DNA from: an uncultured Pelagibacteraceae bacterium
GTDB lineage: Bacteria; Pseudomonadota; Alphaproteobacteria; Pelagibacterales; Pelagibacteraceae
NCBI GenBank assembly: GCA_902583075.1
Contig: CACHUN010000003.1
Location: 1-64,000 of the forward strand
DNA length: 64,000 bases
Direction: 5' to 3'
Part shown: in pieces, positions 9,218-17,059 of the stretch
Layout: every line of letters starts with the position of its first letter
How positions within the stretch are numbered: the first letter of the stretch is position 1
Translations under genes and position numbers: made by a program
Notes under the pieces: generated by a model
What the model saw: only the letters and a program-made list of their open reading frames with translations
What the model was told of the DNA's origin: nothing
Databases searched by the model: none

Positions 9218-9895
9218 ATGTCTCTATTAAAGAAAATATTTGGCACATTAACTGAAAAACCTTGGGAACAAGATCAAGCAGTAATTGATAGTGGCCACTC
9301 TGGAAAAACATTTGAGATTTCAAATCAAATGTCAGCTGTTATTATTATTTTTGGAGTAAGTACAACTTTATTTAGTTTAATTTTTACTGGCTATCTTTAC
9401 TCACTGCCTCCTGAACAAGATACAACTTTTATATTGAAGACAAATTTACTTTGGATAAACACATTGGTCTTAATTCTAGTAACAATATTTTTTAATAGAA
9501 TAAGTAAAGATTTAAAAAAAGGAATTACAAATACTATAAAAAGAAATTTAATTTATGTAGGTGCTTTAAGTTATATATTTTTATTTCTGCAGTTAGCTTT
9601 ATGGTATCAACTTATGAAAAGTGGAAATTTCGTTTCAACTAATACATATTTTTCATCTTATTATTTCTTTACTGCATTACATGGTATTCATCTACTAGGA
9701 GGTCTCTATTTCTGGGGCAAAGTAAGTTCAAAAATTTTTAAATTAGATGAGGAAGATTATAACAAAGAAGAAAAAAGTATTAATGCTCTTTCATTGTACT
9801 GGTTATTTTTATTTATAGTTTGGCTAGTTTTCTTTACAATAATGTTTGTATACAATGATACTGTTATAGAATTCTGCAAATCTTTGATTGCATAA
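9218..9895 (+). CDS. Cytochrome c oxidase subunit III-like protein, separate from the main operon
   Basis: A 225-residue protein with five to six hydrophobic helices and the subunit III family feature TALHGIHLLGGLYFWG around residues 152-167, followed by SLYWLFLFIVWLVFF near the C-terminus. These resemble the heme-copper oxidase subunit III superfamily. A complete coxC lies in the main operon at 12905, so this is a second, divergent member; it has an unusual 35-residue charged N-terminal extension (KPWEQDQAV). Its position beside the SCO1-like chaperone suggests a role in oxidase assembly or an alternative subunit, but that is inference. Its stop is one base from the stop of the convergent 63-aa gene. 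Confidence 0.75.
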   Translation: MSLLKKIFGTLTEKPWEQDQAVIDSGHSGKTFEISNQMSAVIIIFGVSTTLFSLIFTGYLYSLPPEQDTTFILKTNLLWINTLVLILVTIFFNRISKDLKKGITNTIKRNLIYVGALSYIFLFLQLALWYQLMKSGNFVSTNTYFSSYYFFTALHGIHLLGGLYFWGKVSSKIFKLDEEDYNKEEKSINALSLYWLFLFIVWLVFFTIMFVYNDTVIEFCKSLIA

Positions 9896-9896
9896 T

Positions 9897-10088
9897 TTAT
9901 ATAAATAAAACTAACACTGATCCAAACACTGCAATTATAATTAAAAGTATATTTACTGATCTAAGATATCTTTTAGTTTCAGGTTTTGTCTCTCCTTTTG
10001 AAAATCTTCCTGCACCTAAAGAAATTACAAAATAGAATGCTAAAACCAAAGCAAGAATTGTTATTAAAATACCTAATTTACCGAGCAT
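9897..10088 (-). CDS. Small two-helix membrane protein, unknown
   Basis: A 63-residue ORF with two hydrophobic helices (about residues 5-25 and 46-63) joined by a charged loop containing GRFSKGETKPETKRYLRS. The arrangement is like that of small twin-transmembrane proteins such as the DUF2909 family, but I do not recognise it with certainty. It is divergent from coxB and ends one base from the subunit-III-like gene, so it is enclosed by oxidase genes and may be an oxidase assembly or accessory factor. The clean ORF filling the whole gap in a genome with almost no spare DNA supports it being real. Confidence 0.6.
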   Translation of the reverse strand: MLGKLGILITILALVLAFYFVISLGAGRFSKGETKPETKRYLRSVNILLIIIAVFGSVLVLFI

Positions 10089-10108
10089 AAAGTTATTGAT
10101 TATATTAG

Positions 10109-10141
10109 TATAATTAATATGTTTTATGACATTTTGTCATA
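10109..10141 (+). promoter_or_regulatory. Candidate coxB promoter with palindromic operator
   Basis: A perfect TATAAT hexamer lies at 10109-10114 in the 87-base gap between the divergent 63-aa gene and coxB. Eleven bases downstream is a perfect 17-base inverted repeat, TATGACA-TTT-TGTCATA, at 10125-10141. If the hexamer is the -10 element, transcription would start near 10121 and the palindrome would cover the first transcribed bases, a position where a regulator would block or gate the operon. No good -35 is visible. A second TATATA at 10164-10169 would give an almost leaderless coxB transcript. Assignment is inference from sequence only. Confidence 0.45.
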
Positions 10142-10175
10142 GGTATTTATAGGATTATTCTTCTATATAAGCTTT

Positions 10176-11012
10176 ATGCATGCAGGAATAATTTTTTTAT
10201 TAGTAATCATCGGATCTGTCTTATTTCATATTTTTACCCCTTGGTACTGGACTGATATAGCATCAAATTGGGGTGGAATGGACGACACTATAACTCTTAC
10301 TTTTTGGGTAGGCGGAGGAGTATTCGTAGCTGTTTGTCTATTTATGATTTACTGTGTTTTTAGATACTCACATAAAGAAGATAGAAGAGCAGAATATAAA
10401 CCTGAGGATAAAAAATTAGAAAAAATTTTAACATGGGCAACAACCCTTGGAGTGTGTGCTTTACTTGCCCCTGGTCTTATTATTTGGAATCAATATGTAA
10501 ATGTTCCAAAGAATGCAATTGAAGTTGATGTGATGGCATGGCAATGGGGATGGCAATATAGACTACCTGGTGCAGATGGAAAATTAGGAACTACACAAGT
10601 AAGAAACATTGCAGACAATAATCCATTTGGCATTAACCCAGATGATCCGTTTGGAAGAGATGATATAATGGTTGAGAGTGATGTTATAAATTTAGAAAAC
10701 AATAGACCTGTAAAAATTTTATTAAGATCAGTAGACGTACTTCATAATTGGTATGTTCCACAATTTAGAGCAAAAATGGATGCAGTTCCAGGAACAGTTA
10801 CTTTCTATTGGTTTGAACCTAACAAAGTAGGTGAATACGAAGTGTTATGTGCTGAGTACTGTGGTGTTGGACACTACGCAATGAGAGGTGGTGTTGAGGT
10901 CCAAGATAAAGATGACTATGAAATTTGGCTAAGCGAGCAAGAAACATTTGAGCAATTATCTGCCAGATATGAAAAATTAAACGTAGATGGGAACAAATTG
11001 GCCAAAAAATAA
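10176..11012 (+). CDS. coxB: Cytochrome c oxidase subunit II (aa3 type)
   Basis: Subunit II accepts electrons from cytochrome c through the binuclear CuA centre in the periplasm. The 278-residue protein has hydrophobic segments near residues 1-20, 45-64 and 87-107, the electron-entry stretch MAWQWGWQYRLPG near 122-134, and the CuA ligands: a His in VDVLHNWYVPQF and the cluster CAEYCGVGHYAM (two Cys, Glu, His, Met) near residues 229-240. It is the first gene of coxB-coxA-coxC-coxD-orf-ctaB. A palindrome upstream may control it. Confidence 0.96.
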   Translation: MHAGIIFLLVIIGSVLFHIFTPWYWTDIASNWGGMDDTITLTFWVGGGVFVAVCLFMIYCVFRYSHKEDRRAEYKPEDKKLEKILTWATTLGVCALLAPGLIIWNQYVNVPKNAIEVDVMAWQWGWQYRLPGADGKLGTTQVRNIADNNPFGINPDDPFGRDDIMVESDVINLENNRPVKILLRSVDVLHNWYVPQFRAKMDAVPGTVTFYWFEPNKVGEYEVLCAEYCGVGHYAMRGGVEVQDKDDYEIWLSEQETFEQLSARYEKLNVDGNKLAKK

Positions 11013-11055
11013 CAATTTATTAATTTAAAAAAAAATATATATAGAGGATAAAAAT

Positions 11056-12894
11056 ATGTCAGACGAATACGATAACAACAAATCATATCAAGCACAGTCA
11101 TCAGAATTAATGGATGGTTCAACTGGTTCTGTGAATCCAGATATAGATTATGTAAGACCAGCAGAAGTTGGTGAGCAAGATTTATATCATGGACATAGTT
11201 TTATTGAGAAATGGGTTTTTTGCCAGGATGCAAAAGTTATCGGAGTACAATATTTCTTAACTGCTGTATTTACTGGAATTGTAGGTTTAATTTTATCTTG
11301 GTTGATGAGACTTCAATTAGGTTTTCCAGAATTAGCAGGTTTCATGACAGCAGAACATTATTATCAATTTGTAACTATGCATGGGATGATCATGGTAGTT
11401 TACTTTTTAACTGCACTATTTCTCGGAGGATTTGGAAATTATCTAATTCCACTCATGGTAGGAGCAAGAGATATGGTTTTCCCATATGTCAATATGCTTA
11501 GCTTCTGGATGTTCTTTGTTGCAGTTGCAGTTTTAATGGCAAGTTTCTTTGTTCCAGGTGGACCAACAGGAGCGGGATGGACCTTGTATCCTCCACAAAC
11601 TATTTTGGAGGGAACTCCAGGATCTGGCATGGGAATACTTCTAATGCTTATTTCTTTGTCTTTATTTGTAATTGGTTTCACAATGGGTGGGCTGAATTAT
11701 ATGATTACAATTTTGCAAGCTAGAACTAGAGGAATGACTTTAATGAGAATGCCTTTAACAGTATGGGGTATATTCACAGCAACTGTACTAGCAATGTTAG
11801 CATTTCCAGCACTACTAGTTAGTGCAATAATGATGACATTAGATAAGGTTTTACAAACAAGTTTCTTTATGCCAACAATATTAAAGGCAGGAGAGGTTCT
11901 TGAATATGGTGGAGGAAGCCCAATACTTTTCCAACACTTGTTTTGGTTCTTTGGACACCCTGAAGTTTACATTGTTGCATTGCCTGCATTTGGAATAGTT
12001 TCAGACCTGATATCAGTTCATGCAAGAAAAAACATATTTGGTTACAGAATGATGGTTTGGGCAATTGTTGGAATTGGAGGTTTAAGTTTCTTTGTATGGG
12101 CTCACCACATGTACGTTAGTGGAATGAACCCTTGGTTTGGATTTTTCTTTGCAACAACGACATTAATTATTGCCGTTCCAACCGCCATGAAAGTTTATAA
12201 CTGGATACTTACTTTGTGGAGAGGAAATATTAGAATTAATACCGTAATGTTATGGTGTCTAGGATTTATAGTAACATTTGTAAATGGTGGAATTACTGGA
12301 ATATTTTTAGGAAATGTTTCTGTTGATGTTCCATTATCTGATACATATTTTGTAATAGCCCACTTCCATATGGTCATGGGTATTGCACCATTAATGGTTA
12401 TTATGGGAGCAGTTTATCATTGGTTCCCATTAGTAGCTGGAAAAATGTTACACGAAGGTCTAGGAAAATGGCACTTCTGGATTACTTTCTTAGGAGCGTA
12501 CTCAATATACTTCCCGATGCACTACTTAGGTTTTATTGGAGTTCCAAGAAGATATTTTGAAATGTATGATAGTCCGTACATGACGTCAGCAGTTGGTATG
12601 AACGAATTTATAAGTATTGCAGCATTTATAGTCGGTGCAGCACAGTTTATTTTAGTTTTCAATATCATTAAAACATTAAAAACAGGTAAAAAAGCTGAAC
12701 AAAACCCTTGGAAAGCAAATTCACTTGAATGGTATACATCTACTGTTCCACCAGAGCATGGTAACTTTGGGGAAAGACTTCCAGTTGTTCACAGATGGCC
12801 ATACGACTTTAGTGTTCCAGGAGCAAAGGATGACTTCATTCCACAAACAACAGCACCTAGTGAAGTAATACACACAGAAGTAGAGAAAACTTAA
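11056..12894 (+). CDS. coxA: Cytochrome c oxidase subunit I (aa3 type, A1 family)
   Basis: The catalytic subunit that reduces oxygen to water at the heme a3-CuB site and pumps protons. The 612-residue protein has about twelve helices. The CuB/Tyr crosslink motif GHPEVYIVALPAFG carries His, Glu and Tyr as in A1-type oxidases; HHMYVSG supplies two more CuB His; AHFHMVMG supplies the heme His pair; D and N of the D-channel entry are present in RDMVFPYVN. It is longer than most subunits I because of a roughly 55-residue polar N-terminal extension and a long C-terminal tail ending beyond HRWPYDFSVPGAKDDF. That tail resembles the CoxMNOP-like bacterial oxidases more than the mitochondrial type. Confidence 0.97.
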   Translation: MSDEYDNNKSYQAQSSELMDGSTGSVNPDIDYVRPAEVGEQDLYHGHSFIEKWVFCQDAKVIGVQYFLTAVFTGIVGLILSWLMRLQLGFPELAGFMTAEHYYQFVTMHGMIMVVYFLTALFLGGFGNYLIPLMVGARDMVFPYVNMLSFWMFFVAVAVLMASFFVPGGPTGAGWTLYPPQTILEGTPGSGMGILLMLISLSLFVIGFTMGGLNYMITILQARTRGMTLMRMPLTVWGIFTATVLAMLAFPALLVSAIMMTLDKVLQTSFFMPTILKAGEVLEYGGGSPILFQHLFWFFGHPEVYIVALPAFGIVSDLISVHARKNIFGYRMMVWAIVGIGGLSFFVWAHHMYVSGMNPWFGFFFATTTLIIAVPTAMKVYNWILTLWRGNIRINTVMLWCLGFIVTFVNGGITGIFLGNVSVDVPLSDTYFVIAHFHMVMGIAPLMVIMGAVYHWFPLVAGKMLHEGLGKWHFWITFLGAYSIYFPMHYLGFIGVPRRYFEMYDSPYMTSAVGMNEFISIAAFIVGAAQFILVFNIIKTLKTGKKAEQNPWKANSLEWYTSTVPPEHGNFGERLPVVHRWPYDFSVPGAKDDFIPQTTAPSEVIHTEVEKT

Positions 12895-12904
12895 GAGAAA
12901 AATA

Positions 12905-13615
12905 ATGTCTGAACAAAAAATAGACGGCTTCGAACTTAAACCTGGGTTTAAGGGCATGGCTTCTGACACTGGTTCAGACCAAACAATGTTTAAAGGTGTG
13001 CATTGGGGCAAAGCCATGATGTGGATCTTTTTATTGAGTGATACTTTTGTATTTAGCTGTTTTTTAATTTCTTATATGAAAGGTAGAGGATCAACCATTG
13101 TTGATTGGCCTAACACGAGTGAGGTTTTTTCTTTATATGTAGGAGGTGTACCTGTCCCACTTCTACTAATTGCGATAATGACTTTTGTATTGATCACAAG
13201 TAGTGGAACAATGGCTTTAGCAGTTAAATATGGTTACGAAAAAAATCGTAAAATGTGTGGTTGGCTAATTCTAGCTACTGCTGTAGGTGGTCTTACTTTT
13301 GTAGGAATGCAAGTGTTTGAGTGGTCTAAACTAATTCATGAAGGTGTTAGACCTTGGGGAAATCCTTTTGGTGCATCACAGTTTGGTTCTTTCTTTTTTA
13401 TGATAACAGGTTTTCATGGTTTCCATGTCTCTATTGGGGTAATTTTCTTATTTATTTACACTTATAAAGTTTTTGCTGGTCATTATGAGAGCAAAAAAAG
13501 AGGCTGGTTTACTAAAATGAAAGGAGATTATGTTGAAATTGAAATATTAGGTCTTTACTGGCACTTCGTAGATCTAGTTTGGGTTTTCATTTTCGCATTT
13601 TTCTATTTGTGGTAA
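12905..13615 (+). CDS. coxC: Cytochrome c oxidase subunit III
   Basis: The 236-residue protein has seven hydrophobic segments and the subunit III landmarks FFMITGFHGFHVSIG near residues 160-175 and LYWHFVDLVWVFIFAFFYLW at the C-terminus. Subunit III stabilises proton uptake by subunit I. It follows coxA by 10 bases and precedes coxD by 8 bases in the same operon. The N-terminal 35 residues are polar, with the first helix starting near MMWIFLLSD. Confidence 0.95.
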   Translation: MSEQKIDGFELKPGFKGMASDTGSDQTMFKGVHWGKAMMWIFLLSDTFVFSCFLISYMKGRGSTIVDWPNTSEVFSLYVGGVPVPLLLIAIMTFVLITSSGTMALAVKYGYEKNRKMCGWLILATAVGGLTFVGMQVFEWSKLIHEGVRPWGNPFGASQFGSFFFMITGFHGFHVSIGVIFLFIYTYKVFAGHYESKKRGWFTKMKGDYVEIEILGLYWHFVDLVWVFIFAFFYLW

Positions 13616-13623
13616 AATAAAAT

Positions 13624-13983
13624 ATGGAAGAGACTAACAAAATGAACGAGTCAACTAAAAAAGAAGAGCAAACAAGTACTCAAAAGATTGGAATTTATCT
13701 TTGGATTTGGTTGTTATTATTTGTTCTAAGTTTTTTTTCGTACATGGTTGACTGGTACCAATTTCAAGGAATGTTGAGATGGTCATTAATATTATTTTTT
13801 ATGTTTCTGAAAGCAGGGTTAATTATGGCTTTTTTCATGCACTTGTTTTGGGAAAGATACGCTTTAGTTAATGTTCTGTTATGGCCAATGACAGCAATTG
13901 CCTGTTTTATATTTTTAATGACTGCAGAATTTAAATATACACTATTTTCAAGATTCTTTTATTTTGTAGTGGGGGGAGCTTAA
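13624..13983 (+). CDS. coxD: Cytochrome c oxidase subunit IV-like protein
   Basis: A 119-residue protein with three hydrophobic helices, one containing LKAGLIMAFFMHLFWE, the hallmark of prokaryotic oxidase subunit IV (CoxD/CyoD-like). Its position directly after coxC fits. The first 18 residues are polar and Lys/Glu-rich; the ATG at 13642 is an alternative start six codons in. The role of this subunit is structural and not catalytic in characterised oxidases. Confidence 0.85.
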   Translation: MEETNKMNESTKKEEQTSTQKIGIYLWIWLLLFVLSFFSYMVDWYQFQGMLRWSLILFFMFLKAGLIMAFFMHLFWERYALVNVLLWPMTAIACFIFLMTAEFKYTLFSRFFYFVVGGA

Positions 13984-13984
13984 T

Positions 13985-14248
13985 ATGGACGCATACGGCT
14001 ATTTAGCTTTTTTCTTAATTTTATTTGTTTTTTTTATTTATATAGTTTGGTTTGGTTATTCAGTAAAAGTTGAAAATCAGAAAGAACAAGGTGATAAAGT
14101 CACAATAAATCCTTACGATCAAATACCTTTAAGTAGAAGATTAATTGATAAGAAAAATAGCAAAGTGGGTATATTCGATCTTGGAAATCATATTTTAATA
14201 GCAGGCGTTATATTACTTGTAATATTTGTTTCACTAAATGTTGAGTAA
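13985..14248 (+). CDS. Small two-helix membrane protein in the cox operon, unknown
   Basis: An 87-residue ORF with hydrophobic helices at about residues 5-25 and 66-84 separated by a polar linker with NPYDQIPLSRRLIDKK. It begins one base after the coxD stop and ends two bases before ctaB, so it is embedded in the oxidase operon and very probably cotranscribed. I do not recognise the family. The position suggests an oxidase assembly factor or small subunit; no ctaG/cox11 gene is seen in the operon, but this protein is too short and lacks the features to be Cox11. Confidence 0.7.
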   Translation: MDAYGYLAFFLILFVFFIYIVWFGYSVKVENQKEQGDKVTINPYDQIPLSRRLIDKKNSKVGIFDLGNHILIAGVILLVIFVSLNVE

Positions 14249-14250
14249 TA

Positions 14251-15165
14251 GTGACTGCAAATACAATTAAAAAAAAATCAGTTTCTATAAGTTTTTTTTC
14301 TTATTCAAAATATTTATTATTATTGATGAAACCAAGAGTAATGTCTTTGGTCATCTTTACTTGTGCTGTTGGATTATTAACAGCCCCAGTTTCAGTTTCT
14401 TTTCTAAATTCAATAATTGCAATATTTTTTGTGACAATGGGTGCAGGTGCAGCTGGTGCCTTAAATATGTGGTATGAGGCTGACCTTGATAAATTAATGA
14501 CAAGAACATGTCTTAGACCCATTCCTACAGGAAAAGTTAATAGAGAACACGCTTTATTATTTGGAACAGTTTTGTCAATAATATCTATAGTTGGACTTTA
14601 TTATTTTTCAAATTTAACATCAGCTATTTTATTATCAATAACGATAGCATTTTATGTCTTTGTTTATACGATTTGGTTAAAAAGAAAAACTCCCCAAAAT
14701 ATTGTGATAGGAGGCGCATCAGGAGCACTGCCACCTGTTATAGGTTGGACTATAGCTACAAACTCATTATCATTAGAACCGATAACATTTTTCTTAATCA
14801 TATTCTTTTGGACCCCATCTCATTTTTGGGCTCTTAGTCTTTATAAAGCAGACGACTATCAGAAAGCTAAAATTCCTATGTTACCTATTACTAATGGTAT
14901 TCAGGAAACTAAGAAAAATATATTTGTTTATTCTTTAATAATGTTACCAGTAGTTATTTTGCCTTATTATATTGGTTTTGCAGGCCATACATTCTTAATA
15001 GTTTCATTAATACTTACCTTTTATTATAACTATGTTTGTTATGATCTTCTTAAGTTCAAAAAAAACAAATTTGAAATAAAGAAGGCCAAAAAGGTATTTT
15101 CTTACTCAATTTTTTACCTATTTTTGCTTTTTGTCTTATTTTTGGTAGACCAGATTATAAAATAA
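14251..15165 (+). CDS. ctaB: Protoheme IX farnesyltransferase (heme O synthase)
   Basis: CtaB converts heme b into heme O, the precursor of heme A used by the aa3 oxidase. The 304-residue protein has nine hydrophobic segments, the first Asp-rich motif in NMWYEADLDKLMTRT near residues 73-87 and the second-half signature PSHFWALSLYKADDYQ near 189-205. The start is a GTG two bases after the upstream gene; the next ATG at 14326 would delete part of the N-terminus. Heme A synthase (ctaA), needed for the next step, is not in this window. Confidence 0.94.
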   Translation: MTANTIKKKSVSISFFSYSKYLLLLMKPRVMSLVIFTCAVGLLTAPVSVSFLNSIIAIFFVTMGAGAAGALNMWYEADLDKLMTRTCLRPIPTGKVNREHALLFGTVLSIISIVGLYYFSNLTSAILLSITIAFYVFVYTIWLKRKTPQNIVIGGASGALPPVIGWTIATNSLSLEPITFFLIIFFWTPSHFWALSLYKADDYQKAKIPMLPITNGIQETKKNIFVYSLIMLPVVILPYYIGFAGHTFLIVSLILTFYYNYVCYDLLKFKKNKFEIKKAKKVFSYSIFYLFLLFVLFLVDQIIK

Positions 15166-15169
15166 ATAA

Positions 15170-15188
15170 TCCTATTTATTTTATAGGA
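15170..15188 (+). promoter_or_regulatory. Small inverted repeat between ctaB and thrC
   Basis: In the 41-base gap between the ctaB stop and thrC start there is a perfect 6-base inverted repeat, TCCTAT-(7)-ATAGGA. A run of T does not follow it on the plus strand, so it is not a standard intrinsic terminator. It could be a weak processing or attenuation hairpin, or the thrC operator; chance is also possible in such AT-rich DNA. Confidence 0.2.
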
Positions 15189-15206
15189 AAATGGTAAAAA
15201 AAATTC

Positions 15207-16577
15207 ATGAGATATGTAAGTACAAGAGATAATTCAAAAGAATATAGTTTTGAAGATGTTTTCATCAAAGGTTTAGCTGATGATGGTGGTCTTTATGTAC
15301 CTACATCTCTAAAAAAATTTAGTCTAGAAGAGTTATCTGAACTCAAAAGCTTAAATTATAATGATTTATCTACTGAAATAATTAACCAATTTTCATCAGA
15401 TTTTATCTCTAAAGACGATCTTTCATCATTAATTAAAAAATCTTATTCAACTTTCAGAGAAAAAGACGTTGTTAAAATTTCAAATGTTGGTGATTTAAAG
15501 ATATTAGAGTTATTTCATGGACCAACATTAGCATTTAAAGATATTGCAATGCAATTCATTGGAAATTTATATGAGTATTATCTAAGCAAGAATAATAAAA
15601 AAATTAATATTGTAGTTGCAACTTCAGGTGATACAGGAGCTGCTGCAATAGATGCAATTAAAGGTAAATCAAACTTAAATATTTTTGTCTTACATCCTAA
15701 TAATAGAATTTCACCAGTACAAAGAAAGTTAATGACAACAGTTGAGGATATGAATGTTTTCAATATAGCAATTGATGGAAATTTTGACGATTGCCAAAAT
15801 ATAGTAAAGCAATTGTTTTCAGATCTTGATTTTTCAAAATCTATAAATATGTCGGGAGTAAATTCAATTAACTGGGCAAGAATAATTGCCCAAGCTGTAT
15901 ATTATTTTTATACTTATTTTAAACTTAATGAAGATAGACCTATTTCATTTTCAGTTCCCACTGGAAACTTTGGAGATGTTTTTGCAGGTTACCTTGCAAA
16001 AGAAATGGGATTACCAATAGATAAACTTATTGTTGCAACTAATGAAAATGATATTTTACATAGAGCAATCTCTAATGGTGATTATGTTTCAAGAAAAGTA
16101 AAAGAAACGCTTTCTCCAAGTATGGATATCCAATTAGCAAGTAACTTTGAGAGATTAATTTATTATGTAAATAATTCTAATTCTGAAATTACATCAGATA
16201 TAATGAATGAAATTAAGAAAAATGAATACCAAATTAATAAATCTAACTTAGATATCATTCAAAAAGATTTTGTTTCGGAAAGTTGTGACGAAAACGAAAC
16301 TTTAGAAATTATTAAAGAAAATTTTGAGAAAAATGGTATCATTTTAGATCCGCATACTGCAGTTGGAGTAGGGGTGGCACATAAACTATCATTTAATGAC
16401 TGTGTAGTTTTGTCTACTGCCCATCCGTGTAAATTTCCATCTGCAACAGATAATGCAATAAATAAACATGAAGAGTTACCAAGTGAGCTTCAATATGTTT
16501 ATGGTAAAGAGGAAAATTTTCAACTATTAAAAAACGATACAGATGAAGTAAAAAATTTCGTTAAAAGTAAACTATGA
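15207..16577 (+). CDS. thrC: Threonine synthase
   Basis: PLP enzyme that converts O-phosphohomoserine to threonine. The 456-residue protein begins MRYVSTRDN as in ThrC1-type enzymes, has the PLP-binding Lys in HGPTLAFKDIAMQF near residue 110, the substrate-phosphate stretch ATSGDTGAAA near 140-149, and SVPTGNFGDVFAGY near 248. The C-terminal segment has the HPCKFPSATD stretch. Homoserine kinase (thrB) lies nearby at 17476 on the opposite strand, so the last two steps of threonine synthesis are adjacent but divergently oriented. It overlaps the peroxiredoxin gene by 4 bases. Confidence 0.95.
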   Translation: MRYVSTRDNSKEYSFEDVFIKGLADDGGLYVPTSLKKFSLEELSELKSLNYNDLSTEIINQFSSDFISKDDLSSLIKKSYSTFREKDVVKISNVGDLKILELFHGPTLAFKDIAMQFIGNLYEYYLSKNNKKINIVVATSGDTGAAAIDAIKGKSNLNIFVLHPNNRISPVQRKLMTTVEDMNVFNIAIDGNFDDCQNIVKQLFSDLDFSKSINMSGVNSINWARIIAQAVYYFYTYFKLNEDRPISFSVPTGNFGDVFAGYLAKEMGLPIDKLIVATNENDILHRAISNGDYVSRKVKETLSPSMDIQLASNFERLIYYVNNSNSEITSDIMNEIKKNEYQINKSNLDIIQKDFVSESCDENETLEIIKENFEKNGIILDPHTAVGVGVAHKLSFNDCVVLSTAHPCKFPSATDNAINKHEELPSELQYVYGKEENFQLLKNDTDEVKNFVKSKL

Positions 16578-17059
16578 AACTAAAAGTTAAAGACCAAATC
16601 CCAGATGTAAAGATCTTCCATTTAGTCGATGGTGAACCCAAGGAACAAAATATATCTGAGGTTTTAGGATCAAAAAAAATAATATTATTTGGATTACCAG
16701 GTGCATTTACTGCGACGTGCTCTAAATTTCATTTACCAGGATACGTCAAAAATTCTCAACAAATCTTAGACAAAGGTATTGATAAAATATTTTGTTTAGC
16801 TGTTAATGATCCATTTGTGATGAATGCTTGGGGAGAAGCCTATAAAACTGAAAAAAATATAACTATGCTAGCTGATCCTTATTTGTCATTTACAAAGCTA
16901 ATTGGTGCTGAAGTTAATAGAAATTCAAAAGGTATGGGTATCAGATCAAGCCGTTATGCTATGGTTATTGAAAATTTAAAAGTTCAAAATATTCGAGAAG
17001 AGGAAGAGACTAAAAATTGTGGAATATCCTCTGCTGAAGGAATTTTAGATATTATTTAG
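16574..17059 (+). CDS. Peroxiredoxin, Prx5-like
   Basis: A 161-residue thiol peroxidase of the Prx5/redoxin type that reduces hydrogen peroxide and organic peroxides. The peroxidatic Cys is in LPGAFTATCSKFHLPGYV near residue 49; the usual Pro after the first Thr is Ala here. The downstream VNDPFVMNAWGEA stretch is also typical. No obvious resolving Cys partner besides the Cys near the C-terminus (TKNCGISSAE). It is coupled to thrC by a 4-base overlap, and its end overlaps the convergent rnhA by 8 bases. Confidence 0.9.
   Translation: MKLKVKDQIPDVKIFHLVDGEPKEQNISEVLGSKKIILFGLPGAFTATCSKFHLPGYVKNSQQILDKGIDKIFCLAVNDPFVMNAWGEAYKTEKNITMLADPYLSFTKLIGAEVNRNSKGMGIRSSRYAMVIENLKVQNIREEEETKNCGISSAEGILDII

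Noticed and set aside
15170..15188. Rho-independent terminator after ctaB
   Set aside because: The 6-base stem has no following T run on the plus strand and the next base run is A-rich, so a terminator is not supported. It is kept only as a low-confidence inverted repeat.
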